Assembly (NCBI GenBank): GCA_021155205.1
Contig: JAJNPS010000019.1
Location: forward strand, 1-41,935
Length of the DNA stretch: 41,935 bases
Reading direction: 5' to 3'
DNA from: Rhodobacterales bacterium
Lineage (GTDB): Bacteria; Pseudomonadota; Alphaproteobacteria; Rhodobacterales; Rhodobacteraceae
Shown here: piece after piece, positions 1 to 8,673 of the stretch
Layout of the letters: each line of letters opens with the position of its first letter
How positions within the stretch are numbered: position 1 is the first letter of the stretch
Position numbers and translations under genes: made by a program
The notes under the pieces: generated by a model
Databases searched by the model: none
Seen by the model: only the letters and a program-made list of their open reading frames with translations
Told to the model about the DNA's origin: nothing

Positions 1-342
1 CCCGGGGTGATCTCAGGCGAAGGCAGGCCCGAGATGGGCGACAAAAGACGATTGCCTCAACCCATCCGCTCCTCCGCGGGTGAAATCTCACGCCTAAAAG
101 GGCTTGACCGGGACATCCCCGTTACCGAAGTCTGGAACCTAGCGAGTGGGGGACGGCTTGCTTTGAGCCAGTGAGGCCGCATGAAATCACGATGCGGACC
201 TTCCAACCTAAAATTTTGCAGCAACGCCACTGTCAAAACCCGGCTGGAACTATGTCGGCAGGGAATATCTGGATGCGCGGGATATCAGTATCGGTCGCAT
301 CAGTTCATCTGGCACAAGGGAACGGCAAACGAGAGGAAGCGC
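1..342. other. Left-edge region without an assignable gene
   Basis: Plus-strand frame 1 is open from the first base to a TGA at 172-174, which would give a 57-residue C-terminal tail ending in ASGGRLALSQ. I do not recognise it and it could be a chance frame. From 175 to 342 no coding frame is convincing. This part is less GC-rich than the genes around it and must hold the leader of the acyl-CoA dehydrogenase operon. A 6-bp dyad CCGCAT/ATGCGG (177-182 and 192-197) is present. I see no clear promoter. Confidence 0.25.
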
Positions 343-1515
343 ATGACGGTCCACCCGACAGAAGGATACGACGATCTGCGCGCTGGCGTTGCGGCTGTCT
401 GTGCCGGGTTTCCGGGCAGCTACTGGCGTGATCTCGATGCGAGGCGGGCTTATCCGGAAGAATTCGTTTCGGCCCTGATGCGCGAGGGTTGGCTGGCCGC
501 GATGATCCCTGAGGAATATGGCGGGTCGGGGCTGAAATTGACGGCGGCAGCGGTGATCCTCGAAGAGATACACCGGCAGGGCTGCAATGCGGCGGCCTGC
601 CATGCGCAGATGTATACGATGGGCACGCTGCTGCGGCACGGGTCAGAGGCGCAGAAGCAGAAATACCTGCCCGAGATCGCTGCAGGGCGGCTGCGGCTGC
701 AGGCCTTTGGCGTGACCGAACCGACAAGCGGCACCGACACGCTGTCGCTGCAGACCATAGCGCGGCGGGACGGGGACAGCTATGTCATCAACGGCCAGAA
801 GATCTGGACCAGCCGTGCCGAGCATTCGGACCTGATGGTCCTTCTGGCCAGCACCACGCCGCGCGACGAGGTGGCGTCGCGGACCGAAGGGCTGTCGGTG
901 TTTCTGGTCGACCTGCGCGGGTTGGTGGGCAAGAGCATCACGATCCGGCCGATCCGGACCATGATGAACCATGCGACGACCGAGGTGTTCTTCGAAAATG
1001 TCCGTATCCCCGCCGATGCTCTGATTGGCGAGGAGGGGAAGGGCTTTCGCTACATCCTGTCGGGGATGAATGCTGAGCGGATCCTGATCGCGGCCGAATG
1101 CATCGGCGATGCCAAATGGTTCGTGGACAGGGGCGCAGCCTACGCCCGCGAGCGGCAGGTGTTCGGAACGCCCATCGGGAAGAATCAGGGGGTGCAGTTT
1201 CCGCTGGCGCGGGCCTATGCGCATATGATGGCGGCCGAGGCGATCGTCTATCGGGCGGCGGGGCTTTACGATGCGGGGCACAATCCCGGGGTCGAGGCGA
1301 ATGCCGCCAAGATGCTGGCCGCCGATGCAAGCTGGGAGGCGGCCGAGGCCTGTTTGCAGACCCATGGCGGTTTCGGCTTTGCCGAGGAATATGATGTCGA
1401 GCGCAAGTTCCGCGAGGCGCGGCTGTATCAGGTGGCGCCGATTTCGACGAACATGATCCTGTGCTACATCGCCGAGCAGGTGCTGGGCCTGCCCAAAAGC
1501 TATGGGCGGGCATGA
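343..1515 (+). CDS. Acyl-CoA dehydrogenase family flavoprotein
   Basis: This 390-residue protein has the acyl-CoA dehydrogenase layout: helical N-terminal domain (about 10-120), beta domain with the substrate/FAD segment VTEPTSGTD (about 124-132) and WTSRAEHSD, and a C-terminal helical domain with RQVFGTPIGKNQGVQF and THGGFGF. It should oxidise an acyl-CoA to the 2-enoyl-CoA in the cytoplasm. The usual C-terminal Glu-Gly-Thr is replaced by Tyr-Gln-Val-Ala (Gln363). Glu245 in GMNAERILIA sits where isovaleryl-CoA dehydrogenase has its base, so Glu245 is the likely catalytic base. The start at 343 follows AGAGGAAG. The frame is open upstream to an ATG at 181, but nothing there resembles the family. 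The stop overlaps the next ATG (ATGA), so the gene is translationally coupled to the CoA-transferase. The substrate is unknown. Confidence 0.88.
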   Translation: MTVHPTEGYDDLRAGVAAVCAGFPGSYWRDLDARRAYPEEFVSALMREGWLAAMIPEEYGGSGLKLTAAAVILEEIHRQGCNAAACHAQMYTMGTLLRHGSEAQKQKYLPEIAAGRLRLQAFGVTEPTSGTDTLSLQTIARRDGDSYVINGQKIWTSRAEHSDLMVLLASTTPRDEVASRTEGLSVFLVDLRGLVGKSITIRPIRTMMNHATTEVFFENVRIPADALIGEEGKGFRYILSGMNAERILIAAECIGDAKWFVDRGAAYARERQVFGTPIGKNQGVQFPLARAYAHMMAAEAIVYRAAGLYDAGHNPGVEANAAKMLAADASWEAAEACLQTHGGFGFAEEYDVERKFREARLYQVAPISTNMILCYIAEQVLGLPKSYGRA

Positions 1516-2636
1516 TGGGGCGTGACCTAGAGGGGTTGCTGGTCGTCTCGCTGGAACAGGCGGTGGCGGCACCTTTGGCGACGGCGCGTCTGGCGGATGC
1601 GGGTGCGCGGGTCATCAAGATCGAACGGCCCGAGGGGGATTTCTCGCGCAGTTACGACCGGCTGGTGCATGGCGAAAGCGCCTACTTCGTCTGGATCAAC
1701 CGCGGCAAGGAGTCGATCTGCCTCGACCTGCGGCAGGATGAGGATATGGCGCTGCTGCGCCGGATGATCGGGCAGGCGGATGTCTTCGTGCAGAACCTTG
1801 CGCCGGGAGCCGTCGACCGGCTGGGGGTCGGGGCCGAGGCGATGCGTGTGGCCCATCCGTCGCTGATCTATGTCTCGATCTCGGGCTATGGCGAGGAGCG
1901 GCCTTATCGTGACGCCAAGGCCTATGACATGCTGATCCAGGGCGAAAGCGGGCTTCTGTCGATCAACGGCACGCCCGAAAGTGCTGCGCGGGTGGGGCTT
2001 TCGGTCTGCGACATCGCCGCCGGTGAAACGGCCTTTGCCGCTGTGCTGCAATCGCTGATCGCGCGGGGGCGGACGGGGCAGGGACGGGTGGTCGAGGTGT
2101 CCTTGTTCCACACGATGGCCGACTGGATGAACGTGCCCTATCTGCAAGCCACTTATGGTGGAGCGGCACCGGGACGTCTGGGCATGCGACATCCGTCGAT
2201 TGCACCCTACGCCGCCTTTCCTTGCGCGGACGGGCGCGAGGTGTTGCTGGCCGTGCAGAGCGATCGGGAATGGATGATGCTGGTCACCCATGCGCTGGGG
2301 CGGCCCGAATTGGCCGCGGATGTGCGGTATGCGACGAACGTGGCCCGCGTGGCGCATCGCGACGAGGTAGAGGCATTGATCGCGCCGGTTCTGGTGGCAC
2401 TGGACCGCGAGGCGGCGATGCGGCTGTTGCAGGGTGCCGGAATCGCTTGTGGTCGGATTTCGGACCTCGACGATCTGCAGGTTCACCCGCAGGCGCGGCA
2501 TGTGACGGTGGACAGCCCCACTGGGCCCGTGCGGATGATGGGGCGGGGCGTGCGTTTCGGCGATGGCGGGATCGGAACCGGCCCGGTGCCCGCGAAGGAC
2601 CAGCATGGCGCTGACTTGCGGCGCGAGTTTTCCTGA
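1512..2636 (+). CDS. CaiB/BaiF class III CoA-transferase
   Basis: The 374-residue product matches the family III CoA-transferases, which move CoA between carboxylic acids through an aspartyl-CoA thioester intermediate. Visible marks are the N-terminal nucleotide-binding segment (ADAGARVIKIERPEGD, about 29-44), NRGKESICLDLR (64-74), NLAPGAVDRLGV and the putative catalytic Asp139 in AYDMLIQGESG. The length is slightly short of the usual 380-430. The ATG at 1512 overlaps the dehydrogenase stop. A second ATG at 1515 is equally possible. With the neighbouring acyl-CoA dehydrogenase it likely activates an organic acid, possibly the carbon skeleton left after nitrogen removal, but the donor and acceptor cannot be read from sequence. 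Confidence 0.87.
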   Translation: MMGRDLEGLLVVSLEQAVAAPLATARLADAGARVIKIERPEGDFSRSYDRLVHGESAYFVWINRGKESICLDLRQDEDMALLRRMIGQADVFVQNLAPGAVDRLGVGAEAMRVAHPSLIYVSISGYGEERPYRDAKAYDMLIQGESGLLSINGTPESAARVGLSVCDIAAGETAFAAVLQSLIARGRTGQGRVVEVSLFHTMADWMNVPYLQATYGGAAPGRLGMRHPSIAPYAAFPCADGREVLLAVQSDREWMMLVTHALGRPELAADVRYATNVARVAHRDEVEALIAPVLVALDREAAMRLLQGAGIACGRISDLDDLQVHPQARHVTVDSPTGPVRMMGRGVRFGDGGIGTGPVPAKDQHGADLRREFS

Positions 2637-2654
2637 ACGGCAAAGGCGGCGGGC

Positions 2655-3596
2655 ATGGCACGGCATCTGATCACGGCGGCAGCGCAGATGGGGCCGATCG
2701 CTCGGTCGGAAACGCGGGCCGATACGGTGCGGCGTCTGATCGAAATGATGCGCGAGGCCAAGGCGCGGGGCTGCGAGCTGGTGGTTTTCGCCGAACTGGC
2801 GCTGACCACGTTCTTTCCGCGCTGGATGATCGAGGACGAGGCCGAACTGGACAGTTTCTACGAGGCCGAAATGCCCTCGGCGGCGACCATGCCCTTGTTC
2901 GACGAGGCGAAGCGGCTGGGGATCGGCTTCAACCTTGGCTATGCCGAGTTGGTGGTCGAAGGCGGGGTGAGGCGCCGGTTCAATACCAGCATCCTGGTCA
3001 ATCAGGCGGGGCGGATCATCGGGAAATACCGCAAGGTGCATCTGCCCGGACATGACGCGCCGCAGCCCGGGCGGGCGTTCCAGCACCTTGAAAAACGCTA
3101 CTTCGAACCTGGCGACCTGGGGTTTCCGGTGTTTCGCGGCTTTGGCGGCATCATGGGGATGGCGATCTGCAACGACAGGCGCTGGCCGGAAACCTATCGG
3201 GTGATGGGGTTGCAGGGGGTCGATATGGTCATGCTGGGCTACAACACGCCGTTCGACCATACCGGCGACGAGGTCGTCAACAGTCTGACGCTGTTTCACA
3301 ACCACCTGTCGATGCAGGCCGGGGCCTACCAGAATGCGACCTGGGTGGTCGGGACGGCGAAATGCGGGACCGAGGAAGGGTCGCGCATGGGCGGGCAAAG
3401 CGTGATCATCGCGCCCTCGGGCGAGCTTGTGGCGCAGGCGGTGACGGTCGAGGACGAGGTCATCACCGCGAAATGCGATCTCGACATGGGGCGGGTCTAC
3501 AAGGAGACGATCTTCAACTTCGCCCGTCATCGCAGACCCGAACATTACCGGCTGATCGTCGAACGCACAGGCGCGATCCTGCCTCCGAACGGGTAG
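2655..3596 (+). CDS. N-carbamoyl-D-amino acid amidohydrolase (D-carbamoylase)
   Basis: This 313-residue nitrilase-superfamily protein hydrolyses N-carbamoyl-D-amino acids to the D-amino acid, CO2 and ammonia (EC 3.5.1.77). The catalytic triad falls at the numbering known for the Agrobacterium enzyme: Glu47 in FAELALTTFFPRW, Lys127 in KYRKVHLPGH and Cys172 in ICNDRRWPETYRVMG. Long stretches such as DEAELDSFYE, LGIGFNLGYAELVVEGG and FQHLEKRYFEPGDLGFPV are also typical of that enzyme, so the specific name is well supported. It lies 18 bases after the CoA-transferase and probably ends that operon. No D-hydantoinase (dihydropyrimidinase family) is nearby. Its carbamoyl substrates could come from the HyuAB enzymes downstream (inference). 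Confidence 0.93.
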   Translation: MARHLITAAAQMGPIARSETRADTVRRLIEMMREAKARGCELVVFAELALTTFFPRWMIEDEAELDSFYEAEMPSAATMPLFDEAKRLGIGFNLGYAELVVEGGVRRRFNTSILVNQAGRIIGKYRKVHLPGHDAPQPGRAFQHLEKRYFEPGDLGFPVFRGFGGIMGMAICNDRRWPETYRVMGLQGVDMVMLGYNTPFDHTGDEVVNSLTLFHNHLSMQAGAYQNATWVVGTAKCGTEEGSRMGGQSVIIAPSGELVAQAVTVEDEVITAKCDLDMGRVYKETIFNFARHRRPEHYRLIVERTGAILPPNG

Positions 3597-3851
3597 GGTA
3601 CGGCGTGTATCTTGTGCGCCGAGGGCTGCAAAGTTGCGAAATCAGCTATCGGCTTTGCGCATGGCGCAGGGGCTGGCTGTGCTCATTGCGCATGGCTAGT
3701 GTGCCAAATCACTGCTTTAGCAAGGGAATTCAGGCAAGGAGGTCATCTGGGAAAGGTCCGGGGCGGTTGTAGGCGGTATGCAAAATCCGCTTTGTGCCCG
3801 GGCGGTTCCGTGTCTCAATCAGCCTGACAAAGCCATTCAGCGGGATGTGGA
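3597..3851 (+). promoter_or_regulatory. hyuA1 leader with an 11-bp direct repeat
   Basis: This 255-base gap precedes hyuA1. TTGCGCATGGC occurs twice, at 3655-3665 and 3686-3696. The start-to-start distance of 31 bp is about three helical turns, which would place both copies on one face of the DNA. That fits a pair of operator half-sites for a regulator such as the LysR protein encoded at 7734 in the same transcription unit. I see no strong -35/-10 pair and no convincing short gene. Confidence 0.35.
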
Positions 3852-5951
3852 ATGATACGGGTCGGTGTCGATGTCGGCGGGACGTTCACGGACCTTGTGC
3901 TTGAACAGGTCGAAGCGGGCGGCTTGCAGCAGGTATTTACGCACAAGGTATCGTCGAGCACCGCAGACCAGTCGATTGGCGTCGTCCAGGGGGTGGTCGA
4001 GCTTTGCGCGACTGCGGGTGTGCAGCCGTCGCAGATCGACGCCCTGTTTCACGGCACCACGGTTGCGACCAACATCGTGATCGAACGCAACGGGGCCGAG
4101 GTCGGGATGATCACCACGCGCGGCTTTCGGGACATTCTGCATATGGGGCGGCACAAGCGGCCTCATAACTTCAGCCTGCAGTTCGATGTGCCGTGGCAAA
4201 GCGCATCGCTGATCAAGCGGCGCAACCGGATCGTGGTGGACGAGCGGATCCTGCCGCCCGACGGTCGGGTGGAAACCGCGCTGGCGCTGGATCAGGTCGA
4301 GGCGGCGGCGGAGCTGTTCGCCGCGCGCGGGCTGGATGCGGTGATGATCGGGTTCCTCTATTCCTTCGTGAACCCCGAGCACGAGATGAAGGCGGCCGAG
4401 ATCGTCCGCCGCGTGCTGCCGGATGCGTTCGTCTGCACCTCGTCCGAGGTGGTCAACACGATCCGCGAATACGAGCGGTTCTCGACCGCAGCGATGAACG
4501 CCTATATCGGGCCGAAGGTCGCGCGCTATCTCGACAACCTCAAGCGGCGGTTGGCCGACGCGGGGGTGAATGCCATGGTTCGCATCATGCAGTCGAATGG
4601 CGGCGTCACCACGGTTGAGCAGGCGAGCTGCAACCCGGTGGGACTGCTGTTGTCGGGGCCTGCGGGTGGTGTGATCGGTGGGCGCTGGACCGGCGAGGCC
4701 TGTGACCAGCGCGAGATCATCACCATCGATATCGGCGGCACATCGGCCGATATCAGCGTGATCCGCGGTGGCGAGCTGACGATCAAGAACCCGCGCGACA
4801 CCGAGGTTGCGCACATGCCGGTGCTGGTGCCGATGATCGACATCGACGCGATAGGCGCTGGCGGCGGGTCCATCGCCTATGTCGACAGTGGCGGGGCCTT
4901 CCGGGTGGGGCCGAAATCGGCGGGTGCAGAACCCGGACCCGCCTGCTACGGGCGCGGCGGTTTGCTGCCCACGGTGACGGATGCGCAGGTGGTGCTGGGG
5001 CGGCTGGATGCCGAACATTTCCTCGGGGGCGGTCTGCATATCGATCCTGCGCTATCGGACCAGGCGATCCGGACCCATCTGGCCGAACCCCTTGGGCTGA
5101 GCGTCAAGGATGCGGCGCTGGGGGTGTTGCGGATAATCAACAACAACATGGCGCTGGCAATTGCGTCGAATTCGGTGGCACGGGGGATCGACCCGCGCAA
5201 TTACAGCCTGATGGCCTTTGGCGGCGCGGGGCCTCTGCATGGCGTGGCACTGGGCGAGATGATCGCGGCGAAGAACGTGATCTCGCCGCTGCATCCGGGG
5301 ATCACGGCGGCGATGGGGCTGCTGGTCACCGAGCCGCGCTATGAATTCACCCAGTCATCGCTGACCATCCTGCAATCGGGAACCGACAAGGACCTGGCCG
5401 CGGTAAATGCAGCTTTTGGCCGGTTGGAGGCCGAGGCGGCGGCGCAGCTTGCCGCCGATGGCATCGCCCCCGAAGGCCAGCGTTGCGAGCGGATCGCGGA
5501 ATGCCGCTATGTGGGGCAGGGCTTCGAGCTGAGGGTGGCCGTGCCGGACGGGCCGTTCACCGCAGCCACCGCGCAAGAGATGGCGCGACGCTTCTTTGCG
5601 GTGCACCGCACCGAATATGGCCATGCCTTCGAGGATCAGGCGGTGCAGATGGTGACGTTGCGTGTGATCGGATCGTCGCGATCAGACACGCTGCGCCTGC
5701 CGGTGATGGAAAAGGGCGGGCGGCGCAACCCGTCGGACGCGGCGCTTTACGCGCGTCCTACCACCTTTGACGATGGCGCAACGATCCAGACTCCGCGCTT
5801 TGACCGGCTGAAATTGCGGGCGCAGGATACGGTGGCAGGGCCTGCGGTGATCGTACAGCAGAATTCGACCACCATCGTGCCGCCAGGCTTTGTTGCCACT
5901 GTGATGAAACTGGGAGATCTGGTGATCGCCCGCATGTCCGGGGAGGCCTGA
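3852..5951 (+). CDS. hyuA: HyuA-type ATP-dependent hydantoinase/oxoprolinase subunit A (pair 1)
   Basis: This 699-residue protein belongs to the hydantoinase A/oxoprolinase family. It has an N-terminal actin-like phosphate-binding segment (GVDVGGTFTDLVLE, residues 4-17), FHGTTVATNIVIERNGAEVG, a central domain with a second phosphate segment ITIDIGGTSADIS and the GAGGGSIAYVDSGG loop, then a C-terminal domain. The family phosphorylates or activates a cyclic amide using ATP, and subunit B completes ring opening. Length is normal. The B subunit follows three bases later, so both are co-translated. It is very like HyuA3 on the other strand at 36464 (shared GFRDILHMGRHKRP-type segment), suggesting duplication and N-methylhydantoin-like substrates. 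The exact substrate is uncertain. Confidence 0.88.
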   Translation: MIRVGVDVGGTFTDLVLEQVEAGGLQQVFTHKVSSSTADQSIGVVQGVVELCATAGVQPSQIDALFHGTTVATNIVIERNGAEVGMITTRGFRDILHMGRHKRPHNFSLQFDVPWQSASLIKRRNRIVVDERILPPDGRVETALALDQVEAAAELFAARGLDAVMIGFLYSFVNPEHEMKAAEIVRRVLPDAFVCTSSEVVNTIREYERFSTAAMNAYIGPKVARYLDNLKRRLADAGVNAMVRIMQSNGGVTTVEQASCNPVGLLLSGPAGGVIGGRWTGEACDQREIITIDIGGTSADISVIRGGELTIKNPRDTEVAHMPVLVPMIDIDAIGAGGGSIAYVDSGGAFRVGPKSAGAEPGPACYGRGGLLPTVTDAQVVLGRLDAEHFLGGGLHIDPALSDQAIRTHLAEPLGLSVKDAALGVLRIINNNMALAIASNSVARGIDPRNYSLMAFGGAGPLHGVALGEMIAAKNVISPLHPGITAAMGLLVTEPRYEFTQSSLTILQSGTDKDLAAVNAAFGRLEAEAAAQLAADGIAPEGQRCERIAECRYVGQGFELRVAVPDGPFTAATAQEMARRFFAVHRTEYGHAFEDQAVQMVTLRVIGSSRSDTLRLPVMEKGGRRNPSDAALYARPTTFDDGATIQTPRFDRLKLRAQDTVAGPAVIVQQNSTTIVPPGFVATVMKLGDLVIARMSGEA

Positions 5952-5954
5952 GCC

Positions 5955-7730
5955 ATGACCAAGACCATTGATCCGATCACGCTTCAGGTCATCGGCGGGG
6001 CGCTTCATGCCATCGCCGAGCAGATGGGCAACGTGCTGTACCGGATGTCCTATTCGTCGATCATCCGCGAAAGCCAGGACCTGGGCGCGGGGCTGTTCGA
6101 TCTGGATTACAACACCCTGTGCGAAAGCGACTCGACGCCGATGCATATCGGGTCGATCCCCGGTTATCTGCGCGGGATCGAAAAGAGCATTCCGAAAAGC
6201 GACTGGCGGGACGGGGATGTAGTGATCCACAACCACCCCTACTATGGCGCCAGCCATTCGCCCGATATCGGGATCGTCATGCCGATCTTCTACCAGGGCG
6301 AACTGGTCGGGTTTTCCGCCAACACCGCGCATCATCTGGATATCGGCGCGGCGACGCCGGGCCTGATCATCGACGTGCCGGATGTGTTTGCCGAAGGCAT
6401 GCTGCTGAACGGCTTGAAGCTGGTCGAGGCCGGAACCCGCAATGACACGCTGTGGCGTTACATCAGCGGCAACACCCGGGTTCCGGGGCTGGTGATGCGC
6501 GACCTGGAAGCGCAGATCGCTTCCGCCGAGTTGGGCGTGAAGCGCTTTTGCGATCTGATGGACACCTATGGCCGCAACACGGTGGAACAGGCTGCCAAGC
6601 AGTTGATGGACTATTCCGAAACCATGCTGCGACGCGAGATCGCCAAGATTCCGGATGGCGACTATACCGCCGAAGGTTTCATGGATGACGATGGCCGCAC
6701 GAGGGGCGTGCGTCTGCCGATCAAAGTGACGGTGCGGGTGCGGGGCGACGCTGTCGAGGTCGACCTGACGGGCTCGTCGCCGCAGGTGCCGACGGCCTTC
6801 AATGTGCCGTTCGAGGGGTCGACCAAGGTGGCCTGCTACTTCGCCTTCCGTGCGCTTCTGCTGGATACCTATACGCATCAGGAGTATATCCCGCAGAACG
6901 AGGGGTCGTTCCGTCCCGTCAAGGTGACTGCGCCGCTGGGCTCGATATTCAACCCGATCGCGCCGGCCGCCTGCGAGGCGCGGTTCAACCAGATCCAGCG
7001 CGTTGTCGATCTGGTCATTAAGGCGCTGGCGCCCGTGCTGCCCGACAAATGCACGGCCGGAAATGCGGCTTGCCTGTCCTTCGCGTCCTATTCGGGTTTG
7101 CGCGACAACGGGGATTACTGGGTGCTGATCGAGGTGAACGAGGCGGCAATGGGTGCGCGACCGCGCTCGGACGGGCCGGACACCATCGAAGAACTGATGC
7201 GAAACACGCGCAACAACCCGTTGGAAGACCTTGGCATACATCTGCCGATGATCTGCGACCGCTACGAAATTCGCGACGACGTGTTCCCCGGAGCGGGCGA
7301 ATACCGGGGCGGGATGGGCGTGGTGAAATCGCAGCGCTTCCTGACGCCGGGGTTCATGACGCACGAGTCCGACCGCAACGAGGATGTGCCCTGGGGCATT
7401 TTCGGCGGGCACGAGGGGGCGACAGCCATCGTGCGCATCGAGAATGCGACGAACGGCCAGCCGTCGCGCGATGTGGACGCCAAATTTTCGGGCATGCGGG
7501 CCGAACTGGGCGATGTGGTGACCTATCTTTCGCCCTGTGGTGGTGGCTATGGCCATCCGTTGAACCGCGATCCGGCGAAGGTGCTGGACGATCTTCTGGA
7601 CGGCTATATCACGCCCGATCATGCGCGTGAGGTTTATGGCGTGGTGTTCCAGCCGGTGCAGAACGGCTTTGGCTGGGGGCTGGATGCAGAGGGGACCAGC
7701 GCCCTGCGGGCACGGATGCGGGCAGCCTGA
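5955..7730 (+). CDS. hyuB: HyuB-type ATP-dependent hydantoinase/oxoprolinase subunit B (pair 1)
   Basis: The 591-residue product is a hydantoinase B/oxoprolinase B subunit. Family marks are DPITLQVIGGALHAIAEQMG (5-24), GAGLFD, the HNHPYYGASHSPDIG segment, NVPFEGSTKVAC and the C-terminal PCGGGYGHPLNRDP. It is the presumed metal-containing hydrolytic partner of HyuA1. The segment usually read as HND...GG.H reads HNH...GASH here and in HyuB3, but is HNDPSYGGSH in HyuB2. The start ATG is three bases after the hyuA1 stop. The LysR gene begins three bases after this gene ends, so regulator and enzyme genes share one transcript. I infer a cytoplasmic A/B complex opening a cyclic ureide or amide. Confidence 0.88.
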   Translation: MTKTIDPITLQVIGGALHAIAEQMGNVLYRMSYSSIIRESQDLGAGLFDLDYNTLCESDSTPMHIGSIPGYLRGIEKSIPKSDWRDGDVVIHNHPYYGASHSPDIGIVMPIFYQGELVGFSANTAHHLDIGAATPGLIIDVPDVFAEGMLLNGLKLVEAGTRNDTLWRYISGNTRVPGLVMRDLEAQIASAELGVKRFCDLMDTYGRNTVEQAAKQLMDYSETMLRREIAKIPDGDYTAEGFMDDDGRTRGVRLPIKVTVRVRGDAVEVDLTGSSPQVPTAFNVPFEGSTKVACYFAFRALLLDTYTHQEYIPQNEGSFRPVKVTAPLGSIFNPIAPAACEARFNQIQRVVDLVIKALAPVLPDKCTAGNAACLSFASYSGLRDNGDYWVLIEVNEAAMGARPRSDGPDTIEELMRNTRNNPLEDLGIHLPMICDRYEIRDDVFPGAGEYRGGMGVVKSQRFLTPGFMTHESDRNEDVPWGIFGGHEGATAIVRIENATNGQPSRDVDAKFSGMRAELGDVVTYLSPCGGGYGHPLNRDPAKVLDDLLDGYITPDHAREVYGVVFQPVQNGFGWGLDAEGTSALRARMRAA

Positions 7731-7733
7731 GCG

Positions 7734-8654
7734 GTGGAGTTTCTGGACCTGCATTACTTCGTCAGCATCGCCGAGACAGGGAGTTTCAGTAAATCGGCCC
7801 TGCAGAACAACATCGCGCAATCGGCGCTGAGCCGGCGGGTGCGCGATCTGGAGGCCGAATTGGGCGCGGCCTTGTTCTATCGCAACGGGCGCGGTGTGGT
7901 GTTGACCGATGCGGGCGAAGTCTTCCTTGCACGGGCGCGGGGCATCCTGGCCGAGCGCGAAGCGTTGCGGCAGGATATGCGCGCTGCGGCGGGCGAGATG
8001 GACGGCACGGTGAAGCTGGCCGTGCCGCCCTCGGTCGGGCTGGTCTTGCTGGCGCCTTTGCTGCGGCAGATCAGGGCCGATCTTCCGCGCGTCAAGATGC
8101 GGGTGATGGAAGGGTTCAGCGGCCATGTCGCCGACTGGCTGGCGGCAGGCAAGGTCGACCTTGCCGTGCTTTACAAAATGAAGTCGAGCGCGCTCTTGGA
8201 TGCCGAGCATCTGCTGTTCGAGGACTTGTTCCTGATTTCGGCCCCCGATGCGCCGCCTTTGGGCGTGGGGGCCGAGGTGCCCTTGGCTGGGCTGGTGAGC
8301 GAGGAACTGGTCCTGCCTGGAATGCCCCACGGGTTGCGCGTGCTGGTCGAAGAGGCTGCGGCCAAGTTGGGGGTCACGCTCAACGTGGCGATGGAGCTGG
8401 AAACGCTGCCGACGATTCTTGATCTTGTCGCCACGGGCGGCATCCGGACGGTTTTGCCGCTGACCGCGGTGAGCCGCGAATTGCAGACGGGGCGGCTGGT
8501 GGCCCAGCGTATCGCGCCCGTGATCAGCCGCGAGTTGATCCTTGCCCATGCGCCGCATCGTGCGGCGTCCCCCGTCACCAAGGCGGTGGTGCGGCTGATC
8601 CGCACGCAGATTTCCGATCTTGTCCGTTCCGGCACTTGGGCCGGGCGGCTGTAA
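7734..8654 (+). CDS. LysR-family transcriptional regulator
   Basis: This 306-residue protein has the LysR winged helix-turn-helix at the N-terminus (residues 1-60: LHYFVSIAETGSFSKSA, AQSALSRRVRDLEAELG) followed by a periplasmic-binding-protein-like effector domain (about 90-295). It starts with GTG, three bases after the hyuB1 stop, so it is part of the pair 1 operon and not divergently transcribed as most LysR genes are. Autoregulation of the operon is therefore likely, possibly through the direct repeat at 3655-3696. The C-terminal domain resembles nitrogen- or aromatic-acid-type LysR regulators in general form only. The effector is unknown and may be the cyclic substrate or its open product. 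Confidence 0.9.
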   Translation: MEFLDLHYFVSIAETGSFSKSALQNNIAQSALSRRVRDLEAELGAALFYRNGRGVVLTDAGEVFLARARGILAEREALRQDMRAAAGEMDGTVKLAVPPSVGLVLLAPLLRQIRADLPRVKMRVMEGFSGHVADWLAAGKVDLAVLYKMKSSALLDAEHLLFEDLFLISAPDAPPLGVGAEVPLAGLVSEELVLPGMPHGLRVLVEEAAAKLGVTLNVAMELETLPTILDLVATGGIRTVLPLTAVSRELQTGRLVAQRIAPVISRELILAHAPHRAASPVTKAVVRLIRTQISDLVRSGTWAGRL

Positions 8655-8673
8655 TTACCATGGAGTTCGACAG

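Noticed and set aside
1527..3545. Long minus-strand open frame of 672 codons
   Set aside because: It lies opposite the CoA-transferase and carbamoylase genes, has no recognisable domain and a composition rich in His, Arg, Pro and Gln, as expected for an antisense frame in high-GC DNA.
3597..3851. Small gene of 71 codons at 3612-3827
   Set aside because: No ribosome-binding site, no recognisable sequence, and overlap with the repeat-bearing leader of hyuA1.
5682..8558. Minus-strand open frame of 958 codons
   Set aside because: Antisense to hyuA1 (3' end), hyuB1 and lysR, all of which have clear family motifs. The antisense translation has no motif and is rich in His, Arg and Gln.
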